From: Actinomycetes bacterium | Lineage (GTDB): Bacteria > Actinomycetota > Acidimicrobiia > Acidimicrobiales > RAAP-2 | Direction: 5' to 3' | Assembly: GCA_021786095.1 (NCBI GenBank) | Contig: JAJYNX010000103.1 | Coordinates: 1 to 50,297, forward strand | DNA length: 50,297 nt | Shown here: positions 25,238-33,312 of the stretch, one piece after another | How the letters are laid out: every line of letters begins with the position of its first letter | Numbering within the stretch: position 1 is the stretch's first letter | Position numbers and translations under genes: made by a program | The notes under the pieces: generated by a model | What the model was told of the DNA's origin: nothing | Seen by the model: only the letters and a program-made list of their open reading frames with translations | Database searches by the model: none

Positions 25238-27184
25238 GTGACCCGACTCGATCCGTCGCAGCCGTCGGCCACGCGCACGCTGCACGACGCGCCTCGCGAG
25301 ACAGGCCCCGTTCGTGCTGACGGCGCGACCCTCGTGGGTGCCGAATCGCGCGCCCGGCAGCGGGCCGTGCACCTCTCGGCGTTGCTCGCCCTCGCCGTGA
25401 GCCTGGCCTACCTGGTCTGGCGGGTCGGGTGGACGCTCGGCACCTGGTGGATCGCGGTCCCGCTGTGGCTGCTCGAGGCGCACGCGGTGCTCGGCCTGGG
25501 GTTGTACACGTTCTCGCTCTGGAACCTGGACTCGGTGACGCCGACTGCTCCGGTCGCGACGATCGATCAGCGCGTGGCGGTCCTGATCACGACGTTCGAC
25601 GAGCCCCGTGAGGTCCTCCTGCCCACGATCGCGGCCGCGGTGGCGCTGGCACCGGCGCACGAGACGTGGGTGCTCGATGACGGCGAGCGCGAGTGGGTCC
25701 GTGACCTCGCGAGATCCCTTGGAGCCCGGTATCGCGCGCGGGCCACGCACGAGGGCGCGAAGGCCGGGAACCTCAACGACGCGTTGGCTCACGTCGAGGC
25801 CGACCTGATCGCGGTGCTCGACGCGGACCACATCGCCAGCGCCGACTTCTTGACCCACACCCTCGGCTACTTCGCCGACCCGCGGGTGGCGCTGGTGCAG
25901 ACGCCTCAGGACTTCTACAACCTGGACTCCTTCGAGCACGACCGCAATCGCTCGTGGCTGTGGCGCGAGCGTCGTGGCATCCCCTTCAACGAGCAGAGGC
26001 TGTTCTACCGCGCCATCCAGCCGGGCAAGAACCGCTGGGAAGCGGCGTTCTGGTGCGGGACCAACGCGGTGCTACGGGTCTCGGCGCTACGCGATGTGGG
26101 TGGTGTGGCCGCGCAGACGCTCACCGAGGACATCCATACCTCTTTGCGCCTGCACCGACGCGGGTGGCGCAGCGTGTACCACAACGAGGTGGTAGCTCGC
26201 GGCCTCGCGGCGCGCGACGCCGATCAGTACCAGGCCCAGCGCCTGCGCTGGGGCACCGGCGCAATGCAACTGCTGCGGGTGGACCACCCGCTCACCGCGC
26301 CCGGTCTGCGCCCCGCGCAGCGGATCGCCTACGCGTCGACGATTCTGGGGTGGTTCGACGCGTGGCGCTCCCTTGGGTACGTGATCATCCCCCTCGCGGT
26401 CCTCGTGACCGGTGCGGTGCCTATCCGGGCGCCGCTCGAACTGTTCACCCTGGTCTTCGCCGTGACGTTCCTCGTCCAGCGATTCGCCCTGGCGCAGCTC
26501 TCACGCGGCTACGCGCCACAGGGCTTGGCGGCGGTATTCGAACTGGTGCGCATGCAGGCGATCATCACGGCCACCCTGTACCACGTACGTCCGGGAACTC
26601 GGCACTTCACCGTCACCCCGAAGGCGGGGGCGCCCACGCGTCGCCGTACCGCCGCGCCGTGGCTGCTCTGGACCTTGTTGGGAGCGACGGTCGCCGCCCT
26701 GGCCTTCTACGCGTTGACGCGTGCGGGGCTGACGCCGGTGACGTATCCGGTGACGTGGACGGCCGATGGGGCGGCGTTGTGGGCTTTGGTCAACGGGGGA
26801 CTCCTCGTGGCCGCCCTGGCTCGGATCCGGTCCGAGCGCTTCGCGACCGATCGTCGCAGCGCGGTGCGCGTGCGCGTGCGTGGACGGGTGCGGCTGGATG
26901 AGTGCGTCGGTGAACTCGTGGACGTGTCCGTCGGTGGTGCGCTGGTGCGTTGCGCGACGCCGCCGCCGCCGGGGGCACACGTGTTGGTCGTGGCCGTTGA
27001 AGGGGAGGGTGAGACGAGGATTCGGGCGCAGGAGCGCTCGCGCCAGAGTGTCGGCGGCGGTGGTGTGCTCGTCAGTCTGCGCTTCGACGCCGATCAGAGC
27101 CGTGAGGTGGGATCCGTGGCCGCGGCACTGGTGGGCGGACGCCTCGGTCACGTCCGCCACCTCGTTGGGTCTCGATCCTCGTAG
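25238..27184 (+). CDS. Cellulose-synthase-like glycosyltransferase 2 with C-terminal PilZ domain
   Basis: 648 aa membrane polymerase. Two N-terminal helices lie near 46-90. The GT2 catalytic core holds DDG near 148, DAD near 193, TED near 296 and QRLRW near 333, the D,D,D,QxxRW set of processive synthases. Four to five helices follow between about 365 and 525, then a PilZ domain with an R-rich start (DRRSAVRVR) and DVSVGGALV near 560, the c-di-GMP binding signature. So polysaccharide synthesis is likely switched by c-di-GMP. There is no BcsB, BcsZ or cyclase gene nearby. GTG 25238 has a weak GACACT box six bases upstream. The 3-prime end is followed after seven bases by a 41-base repeat. Confidence 0.88.
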   Translation: MTRLDPSQPSATRTLHDAPRETGPVRADGATLVGAESRARQRAVHLSALLALAVSLAYLVWRVGWTLGTWWIAVPLWLLEAHAVLGLGLYTFSLWNLDSVTPTAPVATIDQRVAVLITTFDEPREVLLPTIAAAVALAPAHETWVLDDGEREWVRDLARSLGARYRARATHEGAKAGNLNDALAHVEADLIAVLDADHIASADFLTHTLGYFADPRVALVQTPQDFYNLDSFEHDRNRSWLWRERRGIPFNEQRLFYRAIQPGKNRWEAAFWCGTNAVLRVSALRDVGGVAAQTLTEDIHTSLRLHRRGWRSVYHNEVVARGLAARDADQYQAQRLRWGTGAMQLLRVDHPLTAPGLRPAQRIAYASTILGWFDAWRSLGYVIIPLAVLVTGAVPIRAPLELFTLVFAVTFLVQRFALAQLSRGYAPQGLAAVFELVRMQAIITATLYHVRPGTRHFTVTPKAGAPTRRRTAAPWLLWTLLGATVAALAFYALTRAGLTPVTYPVTWTADGAALWALVNGGLLVAALARIRSERFATDRRSAVRVRVRGRVRLDECVGELVDVSVGGALVRCATPPPPGAHVLVVAVEGEGETRIRAQERSRQSVGGGGVLVSLRFDADQSREVGSVAAALVGGRLGHVRHLVGSRSS

Positions 27185-27191
27185 TTTGCTC

Positions 27192-27232
27192 CCCCCACGG
27201 CAAAGTTGGTTGGCGAAGGAGTAAGGCAAATA
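27192..27232 (+). repeat. Left copy of 41-base inverted repeat
   Basis: Begins CCCCCACGGCA and matches 36 of 41 bases with the reverse complement of 28629-28669. Core AGTTGGTTGG is identical. It starts seven bases after the stop of the glycosyltransferase gene. Confidence 0.8.
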
Positions 27233-27270
27233 ACCGACTCCACCGTGCAACTGCTAGCCCGTGGTTTCTC

Positions 27271-28600
27271 CTACGCGCCGACGAGGGTCAGCGTTTCGGT
27301 TGACGCTTGATCGGGGCGAGCCGTGACGGAACGACTCCGTTGCGGTCTTACCTCACCTCGACGTCCAGCCACGGAGCGTGTCCCCGCAGAGGTGGGTTGA
27401 CTGGTCCACCTGGCCAGATTGACCGCGGCGTTGTGGTCGCGGCCCAGCGTGAGATCACGGGTCCCACAGTGATACGTCCTGATCTCGAGGGGCAGTTTGG
27501 CTTCCACTACCCCGCACGAGCGGCAGGTTGTACTTGACGGGAAGGATTGGTTGGGGCGCACCACCGTCGAGCCGTACCAGGTGCCCTTGTGCTTGAGTTG
27601 ACGCACGAACTCGAACCACGCGGCGTCACTGATGTGGTTAGCGAGCGAGTGGTTCTTCAACAGGCCCTGGACGTTGAGTTCCCCTCGACGACGATGCGGT
27701 CGTAGCTTTTCGCGAGCATCGTCGTGGTCTCGTGGATGAGGTCCTTCCTCGCGTTGGTGATGTCGGCGTGGACGTTCTGGGCTCTCTGGTTCGCGCGGCG
27801 CCACCGGTTCGACGGGGCGCCTCCCTTGCGAGGTCCCCGACGTCGTGAGGCCATGCGCTGCGCTCTGGCCAGCCTGGCTTGATGGCGTTGGTAGTGCCTC
27901 GGGTTCGCCACGGAGAGGACCTGCGCGCCGTCAGGCGTAGCCCCGGTGTAGAGGGTCGTGAGCCCCACGTCGATGCCGACCACCCGCTCGGGTGGTCGTG
28001 GCGCAGGGATAACGCGGTTCATCTCCGCGGTGAAGGCGAGCGTGTACTTCCCTCGGCGCTCGATGACCGTGGCCGACACGATCCGAGCGCTACCGCGCTC
28101 GAGGTGTCGGTAGAATTTGCGCATTGACTCGTAGGTCTTGACGTCGTCGACACGACTGAGTCGAACGTGGTGCGAATCAACGAGGCGAGTAGAACCGCCG
28201 GTCAGTGTGAAGGACTCACTTCGTCCCTTGGACTTGAACGTCGGCACCCGGGTGCGCCCGGTGAGGTAGTTGACGAACGACTGGGCGAGGTGTAGTTGGG
28301 CGTAGTTGTAGGTCGACGAGGCGTTCGAGGCGAACCACGGGGCGGACGCTACTCTGCGTTCGTACCAGAGATTCTGGAGGTCCAACTGACGAGTGTCGAG
28401 ATGACTCTCCCGGGTGACTTCCTCGCCGGCCTCCTTCCTCTCCCGGTTCTCCTTCCAGTTCGCGACGACAGTACCCAGCAGGAAGTTGTGACAGAACCGC
28501 CATGTCCCGTGTGGCTCGCGAGCAGCGCACGCTGATCGGGTGTGGGGTCACGTAGGTACGAGAAGCCCTGGTGCACCTTGATGAGCGTCGCCTCGGACAC
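27271..28600 (-). pseudogene. tnpB-like RNA-guided nuclease/transposon gene, frameshifted
   Basis: A TnpB reading can be pieced together from three frames. The N-terminus (from GTG 28600, KVHQGFSYLRDPTPDQRALL) shifts near 28505; the next frame continues from RFCHNFLLGTVVANW through RuvC-I GIDVGLTTLYTG to RIVVEG near 27680; the last frame resumes with LNVQGLLKNHSLANH and ends with RuvC-III LGRDHNAAVNLA. The zinc ribbon keeps CRSCG, but the second pair reads HCGTRD, with Arg where the second Cys is expected. About 440 codons in all, the normal TnpB size. No TnpA is present. Two frameshifts plus the damaged ribbon argue for a dead copy; a sequencing error cannot be excluded. Confidence 0.8.
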
Positions 28601-28628
28601 GCGATCGGTATCGCCTCGGGGTGTGACG

Positions 28629-28669
28629 TATGTGCCTTGCTCCTTCACCAACCAACTGTGCCGCGGGGG
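28629..28669 (-). repeat. Right copy of 41-base inverted repeat
   Basis: Minus-strand copy beginning CCCCCGCGGCA, 36/41 identical to 27192-27232. It lies eight bases after the stop of the convergent transferase gene, mirroring the left copy. Confidence 0.8.
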
Positions 28670-28677
28670 TCTTCGCT

Positions 28678-29736
28678 CTACCGGCGAGCCCACCCATTCC
28701 CCGGCCCGCGGGCGGTGTCGCCGGTTCCGGTCAGCAGTCGAGTCAGCGAGAGAGCCGTCAGGGGAGACGTGGCGCGACGCGACCACGCTACGTAGATTGG
28801 CTCGACGTGATCGGGGACGAACTTGACGCGAAACTGATTGATGGCCTGGAACTGGTAGCGCTGGTCGAAGTGGCGCACGATGCGGTCGCCCAGGGTTCCG
28901 AGGCTCTGGTTCGCGACGGGATCGTGGTGGGGGTGCCAGAAGGCCAGCGGGCCGTGGGACGCGCGCGAGAAGCCGTCGTCGCGAAGGGTGCTCAGCGCGA
29001 GTGCGATCGCTCCCTCGAGCGCCCCGCGTGGCGCAGTGGGGACGCGGACGAGGTCCTGGAGGTACCAGTCACGATCGTTGATCGGCGTGCAGGTCAGTGC
29101 CGCCACGGTCTCGTCATCCCGCTCGGCGACGAAGTAGCGGCGCCAGTCGAGCAGGTCGGTGAAGTCCGTGCGCAGGAAGGACGCCGTGCGCCGCGCGGGC
29201 CGCGCGGACTTCCAGTGCTCCTGCACCTCGGCCAGGGCGAGGTGGTCGGCGACTGACGTGCGTGGGGTGGCCTCGCGCCAGCGCAGTCCGGCTCGACGTC
29301 CGTAGTTGCAGGCCCAGCGCACCTTCTGTCGTGCGGTGCCGTCCAGCGACCAGCCCGGGAGATCGATGGTCGCCTCATTGCCGACCCACGTCGTGCGCAG
29401 GCCACCTTGCCGGGCCGCCTGCGCGACGGCGGCGTTGACCGGGACGGCCACCGCGGGGACGTGGAGGGTGCGCGCGTGGGCGATGAGCCGGTTGACCAGG
29501 GCGGGTTGCGCGTGGGGCGCGGCGACCGGCGAGCGCCACCCCAGCAGGACGCGCGACGTCTGCAGGAAGGCGACGAAGCCGTCGTGCTCGTGGTTCCAGA
29601 TGACGCGCCACGGGTCAGGTCCGAGCACGCTGTAGTGGCCCGCCTCACTCCCGTAGCGGGCGAGAGTGGCGGCAACAGCGTCACGGTGCTCACACGCTGG
29701 CTCGGAGGTGTCCTCCTCTCCGTGCGACCGTGTCAC
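28678..29736 (-). CDS. MprF catalytic-domain-like protein (DUF2156, GNAT fold)
   Basis: 352 aa soluble protein resembling the aminoacyl-tRNA-dependent transferase half of phosphatidylglycerol lysyltransferase. Matching features: DGTARQKVRWACNYGRRAGL near 132, LVRVPTAPRGALEGAIALAL near 230, the GPLAFW strand, and the ending YQFQAINQFRVKFVPDHVEP. There are no membrane helices, so a separate flippase-like partner would be needed; one is encoded at 32212. GTG 29736 is chosen as the first start after a TAGGGT box (minus strand, 29802-29797). It lies 80 bases downstream of the sulfatase on the same strand. Lysyl or alanyl transfer to lipid is inferred, not shown. Confidence 0.65.
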   Translation of the reverse strand: MTRSHGEEDTSEPACEHRDAVAATLARYGSEAGHYSVLGPDPWRVIWNHEHDGFVAFLQTSRVLLGWRSPVAAPHAQPALVNRLIAHARTLHVPAVAVPVNAAVAQAARQGGLRTTWVGNEATIDLPGWSLDGTARQKVRWACNYGRRAGLRWREATPRTSVADHLALAEVQEHWKSARPARRTASFLRTDFTDLLDWRRYFVAERDDETVAALTCTPINDRDWYLQDLVRVPTAPRGALEGAIALALSTLRDDGFSRASHGPLAFWHPHHDPVANQSLGTLGDRIVRHFDQRYQFQAINQFRVKFVPDHVEPIYVAWSRRATSPLTALSLTRLLTGTGDTARGPGNGWARR

Positions 29737-29815
29737 GACGGCGCACCGACGCGGGCGTCACCGACGGCGATGCCGAGGTCGTACGTGGTCCGGGCGACCC
29801 TACTCGTCGGAGTCG

Positions 29816-32107
29816 TCACTGCTGGGACAGTATCGCGTCGAGCTCGGCCAACGGGTCACGCACCACGGGCCCGGTCGTGATCACCCGCGCTCGCTGGATG
29901 ACACCGTTGAAGGGGAACGGCGCGCGGTAGCCGACGCCGATCGCCGGGCCCCACTCGTAACCGCAGGTGAGCCCGGCCCCGACGCCGTTGAACCCCGAGG
30001 GGGTGAAGCGCGGAATCACTCCCGACCCGATCTCCTCATCGTCGCAGCGCAGCACGCCGGTTCCGCCGAGTCCCTCGTCCTTGGTGAACTCGTAGCGCAA
30101 CACGTGGTCGCCCGCCGGTAGGAGTCGGTCGGCCTCGATCGTGTGGCGCTCCTTGCCGTAGAGGTTGTGCACGTAGCGCAGGTGGCCGTCCACTACGTGC
30201 AGGGACCACCCCCCGAGGGACGAGCCCAGCGCCAGGAGGACGCCGTTCGTGGAGTGGGGGTCGTCGATCGAGACGTCCACGACCAGCGCGTGGGAGCGAT
30301 TACGGACGTTCACCGCCACCGGCTCAGGCACGGGCGATGCGTCGGGGAAGTAGCGGAACTCGTCGCGCGGTGCGCGCGGATCGGGTCGCGGGTGGACCAG
30401 TGCCCACAGCACGCGATTGTCCAGCGGCAGCACGTCGTTGCGTTCGGCTTCGCGCCACCAGAGTGCCACCATGTCGCGCAGGCGCTCGGGATGGTCGGCG
30501 GCCAGGTCACGGGTCTCAGAGAGGTCGTCACTCACTCGGTAGAGCTCCCAGACGTCGTCGTCAAAGGACGCGTTGGGATCCTGATCGTCGTAGAGGGGAC
30601 CGACCGGGTGGAAGGTCACGGCCTTCCACCCCTGGTGGTAGATCGCCCGCGAGCCGAACATCTCGAAGTACTGGGTCTCGTGACGCTCCCTCGCCTCGGC
30701 TCCGTCCTCACCGAGCAGATACGCGAAGCTGACGCCGTCCACGGCGCTCTGGGCGACGCCGTCGATGGCGTCGGGCCAGGTCGCGCCGACTAGTTCGACG
30801 ATGGTGGGGGCGACGTCGATGGCGTGGGTGAACTGGTGGCGAATCGTCCCGCGGGCGACGCCGCCGCGCGGCCAGCGCACGATGCAGGGATCGGCGATCC
30901 CGCCCTGGTGCACCTCGCGCTTCCAGCGACGAAAGGGGGTGTTGCCGGCCATCGTCCAGCCCCACGGATAGTTGTTGTGGGTCGAGGCGGTGCCGATCTC
31001 GTCGAGGCGCGCGGCCATCTCGGCGGTGGTGGCGGGATCGAGGTTGGTGAGGCGTACGTCGTTGATGGAGCCGTCGGGTCCGCCCTCGGCGCTGGCGCCG
31101 TTGTCCGACACCACGACGACCAGCGTGTCGTCGGTCTCACCGATCTCGTCGAGGAAGGCGAGGACGCGGCCGAGCTGCTCATCGGCGTGGGACAGGAAGG
31201 CGGCGTAGACCTCCATGAAGCGGGCGGCGACGCGTTGCTCGGTCTCGTCGAGGTCGCGCCACGCCCGCACCCACGGCGGGCGCGGCGAGAGCGCGGTCGA
31301 CGGGGGGATGACGCCGGTGGCGCGTTGGCGCTCGACCACTCGTTCGCGCCACGCGTCCCACCCCTCGTCGAAGTGGCCCCGGTAGTGGTCGCGCCACCGT
31401 GGTGGAGGCTGGTGGGGCGAGTGGCACGCGCCGAAGGCGAGGTAGAGGAAGAAGGGCTGCTCGGCGTCGGCGGCGCGCAGGTCGGCGAGGAACGAGATCG
31501 CCCGCGACGCGAGGTCGTCGCTGAGGTGGTACTCCTGGCCCTCGGCGGGCGGGCGCAGCGAGTGGCTGTCCTCGAAGAGGGCCGGGAAGAACTGGCTGGT
31601 CTCGCCGCCGTGGAATCCGTACCACCGGTCGAAGCCGCGCGACAACGGCCACGTGGCGCGCGGGGCGGCCATGTGCGTCTCGTCGTCCGGCGTGAGGTGC
31701 CACTTGCCCACGGCGTACGTGGCGTACCCCTGGGCGCGCAGCACCTCGGAGAGGTAGCCGTTCTCCCGGGGCGGGCGGCCCCAGTAGCCCGGGAAGCCCA
31801 CCGCGAGGTCGGCGACGCGGCCCATCGCGTTGCGGTGATGGTTGCGGCCCGTCAGCAGGCACGCGCGCGTGGGTGAGCACAGTGACGTGGTGTGAAAGTT
31901 GGCCAGGCGCACGCCGTCGGCGGCGAGGGCGTCGATGACCGGGGTCGCGATCGTGGATCCGTAGCAACCGAGCTGAGCGAAGCCCACGTCGTCCAACACG
32001 ACCACCAGCACGTTGGGGGCGTGCGGCGGCGGCGTCGGGTCCGGCGGCCACCACGGTGTCGAGTCTCGCCAGTCGCGGCCAATTCGGCCCCGGAACTCCA
32101 CGGTCAC
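29816..32107 (-). CDS. Arylsulfatase-type sulfatase
   Basis: 763 aa hydrolase of sulfate esters. The formylglycine signature CSPTRACLLTGR near 58-69 carries the Cys that is modified by a formylglycine-generating enzyme. Metal ligands are in VVVLDDVGFAQLGCYG near 33, and the family features GKWHLT near 110 and VVSDNGASAEGG near 325 are present. No signal peptide is seen. Length and the C-terminal beta domain (after about 560) match mycobacterial AtsA/AtsD-type enzymes. GTG 32107 is preferred to an in-frame start at 32152 because GAAGGAG lies directly upstream and a TACGCT box is placed properly. It is divergent from the membrane protein at 32212. Confidence 0.85.
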   Translation of the reverse strand: MTVEFRGRIGRDWRDSTPWWPPDPTPPPHAPNVLVVVLDDVGFAQLGCYGSTIATPVIDALAADGVRLANFHTTSLCSPTRACLLTGRNHHRNAMGRVADLAVGFPGYWGRPPRENGYLSEVLRAQGYATYAVGKWHLTPDDETHMAAPRATWPLSRGFDRWYGFHGGETSQFFPALFEDSHSLRPPAEGQEYHLSDDLASRAISFLADLRAADAEQPFFLYLAFGACHSPHQPPPRWRDHYRGHFDEGWDAWRERVVERQRATGVIPPSTALSPRPPWVRAWRDLDETEQRVAARFMEVYAAFLSHADEQLGRVLAFLDEIGETDDTLVVVVSDNGASAEGGPDGSINDVRLTNLDPATTAEMAARLDEIGTASTHNNYPWGWTMAGNTPFRRWKREVHQGGIADPCIVRWPRGGVARGTIRHQFTHAIDVAPTIVELVGATWPDAIDGVAQSAVDGVSFAYLLGEDGAEARERHETQYFEMFGSRAIYHQGWKAVTFHPVGPLYDDQDPNASFDDDVWELYRVSDDLSETRDLAADHPERLRDMVALWWREAERNDVLPLDNRVLWALVHPRPDPRAPRDEFRYFPDASPVPEPVAVNVRNRSHALVVDVSIDDPHSTNGVLLALGSSLGGWSLHVVDGHLRYVHNLYGKERHTIEADRLLPAGDHVLRYEFTKDEGLGGTGVLRCDDEEIGSGVIPRFTPSGFNGVGAGLTCGYEWGPAIGVGYRAPFPFNGVIQRARVITTGPVVRDPLAELDAILSQQ

Positions 32108-32120
32108 GCTGCTCCTTCGT

Positions 32121-32134
32121 CGGACAACTGTCCC
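32121..32134. promoter_or_regulatory. DosR-like palindrome between divergent genes
   Basis: On the minus strand GGGACAGTTGTCCG, with the GGGAC-N4-GTCC pattern also seen at 8724. It lies in the sulfatase leader, just downstream of its TACGCT box, and 78 bases before the gene at 32212. Placement after a -10 would fit repression of the sulfatase or activation of the other gene. Confidence 0.35.
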
Positions 32135-32199
32135 AGCGTAGGACGGCGCCACGACCGGCGCCGCCGCCGGTGGCTCGGCGGCGGCGCGTGGTCGCGCAT

Positions 32200-32205
32200 T
32201 AGGTT
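32200..32205 (+). promoter_or_regulatory. -10 box TAGGTT of leaderless flippase-like gene
   Basis: TAGGTT, GAGCAC (6 bases), GTG 32212. Confidence 0.55.
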
Positions 32206-32211
32206 GAGCAC

Positions 32212-33312
32212 GTGGCCGGTCGTGACGTTCCCGCGGGCGCCGCGCGACGGGTCATCCACGCGGCACGCTACGTCGTGGCGGTGGCGCTCGGGGTCGCGGT
32301 GCTGGTCGCCCTCTACAGTCAGCGCGGCGACTTCACCGGCGCCCTGCGCCGCACGGCGCACGCCAACCCGTGGTGGAGCGTCGTGGCGGTGGCCAGTGAG
32401 GCGTCATCGCTGGTCGCCTACGCCGCTCTGCAGGGCCGCATCCTGGCGGCCGGCGCGGCCCACCCGCGCTTTCGCGCGCTGCTGGCCGTCACCCTGGCCA
32501 ACGACGCACTGGCTCTCACGGTGCCCGGCGAGATCGCCTTCGCCAGCCTCTTCCGCTACCGGCAGTACCGACACCGGGGCGCGAGCGAGGCGACGGCGGG
32601 CTGGACGGTGCTCACCTTGATGGTGGCCCAGGCCATCGGACTGTCGGCGCTGCTGCTGGTGGCGGTGGCGGTGTCGCTCGCGACCAGCACGAGTGCGGGC
32701 GCGACGGGGGCGGCCGTGGTGGGGTTGATCGTCGTGGTGGGGGCCGGCGTGGTCCTCGCGCGCCGTGACGTGGTCGTGCGGGTGCTCGACGCCCTGGTGC
32801 GCGCGAGTCGGCGCGTGAGCGGTCACCCCCGGGGCGATCTCGCCGCCCGCGTCGAGGGTGTGCTGGAGGACATGCGCGCCCACGAGATCTCGCGACGCGA
32901 CAAGCTCGTCGTCGTCGGGCTGGCCCTGGCGGCGTGGTGCTTCGATCTGGCTTGCCTGGTGAGCGCCTTCGCGGCCGTGGGTGAGCGCCCGCCGTGGCAC
33001 GGACTGCTCCTGGCCTACGGGGTGTCCCAGATCGTGGCGGTGCTGCCCATCGTGCCCGGGGGGCTCGGGTTGATGGAAGGCAGCCTGGCGGTGATCCTGG
33101 TGGGGTACGGCGCGTCGCGGGTGGCGGCGCTGGCCGCGGTGCTCGTGTACCGCCTGGTCAGCTACTGGCTCGCGGTCGTGGTGGGCTGGTCCACCTTCGC
33201 GGTGATGGTGGCGCGCCGTCGCCGGTCGGCCGGGTCGCCGGACGCTCGTCGCGCCGACGCCGGACTAGGACGGGTAGCGCCGTCCGACGGGGCCCTGACC
33301 GAAGACGCGTAG
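32212..33312 (+). CDS. LPG-synthase transmembrane-region family protein (second copy)
   Basis: 366 aa membrane protein with about eight helices, same family as the protein at 6458 but clearly divergent. Landmarks are ALTVPGEIAFASLFRYRQYR near 100, and IVAVLPIVPGGLGLMEGSLA near 275, the P-GGLG-E signature. It could be the membrane partner of the soluble MprF-like transferase at 28678, which lacks helices of its own; together they would make a split MprF (inference). GTG 32212 is set by TAGGTT six bases upstream. The last 48 bases overlap the 3-prime end of the convergent gene at 33265. Confidence 0.82.
   Translation: MAGRDVPAGAARRVIHAARYVVAVALGVAVLVALYSQRGDFTGALRRTAHANPWWSVVAVASEASSLVAYAALQGRILAAGAAHPRFRALLAVTLANDALALTVPGEIAFASLFRYRQYRHRGASEATAGWTVLTLMVAQAIGLSALLLVAVAVSLATSTSAGATGAAVVGLIVVVGAGVVLARRDVVVRVLDALVRASRRVSGHPRGDLAARVEGVLEDMRAHEISRRDKLVVVGLALAAWCFDLACLVSAFAAVGERPPWHGLLLAYGVSQIVAVLPIVPGGLGLMEGSLAVILVGYGASRVAALAAVLVYRLVSYWLAVVVGWSTFAVMVARRRRSAGSPDARRADAGLGRVAPSDGALTEDA

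Noticed and set aside
25109-25939. Upstream extension of the DHA2 exporter frame
   Set aside because: Reads antisense through the glycosyltransferase gene; the exporter fold starts after ATG 25108.
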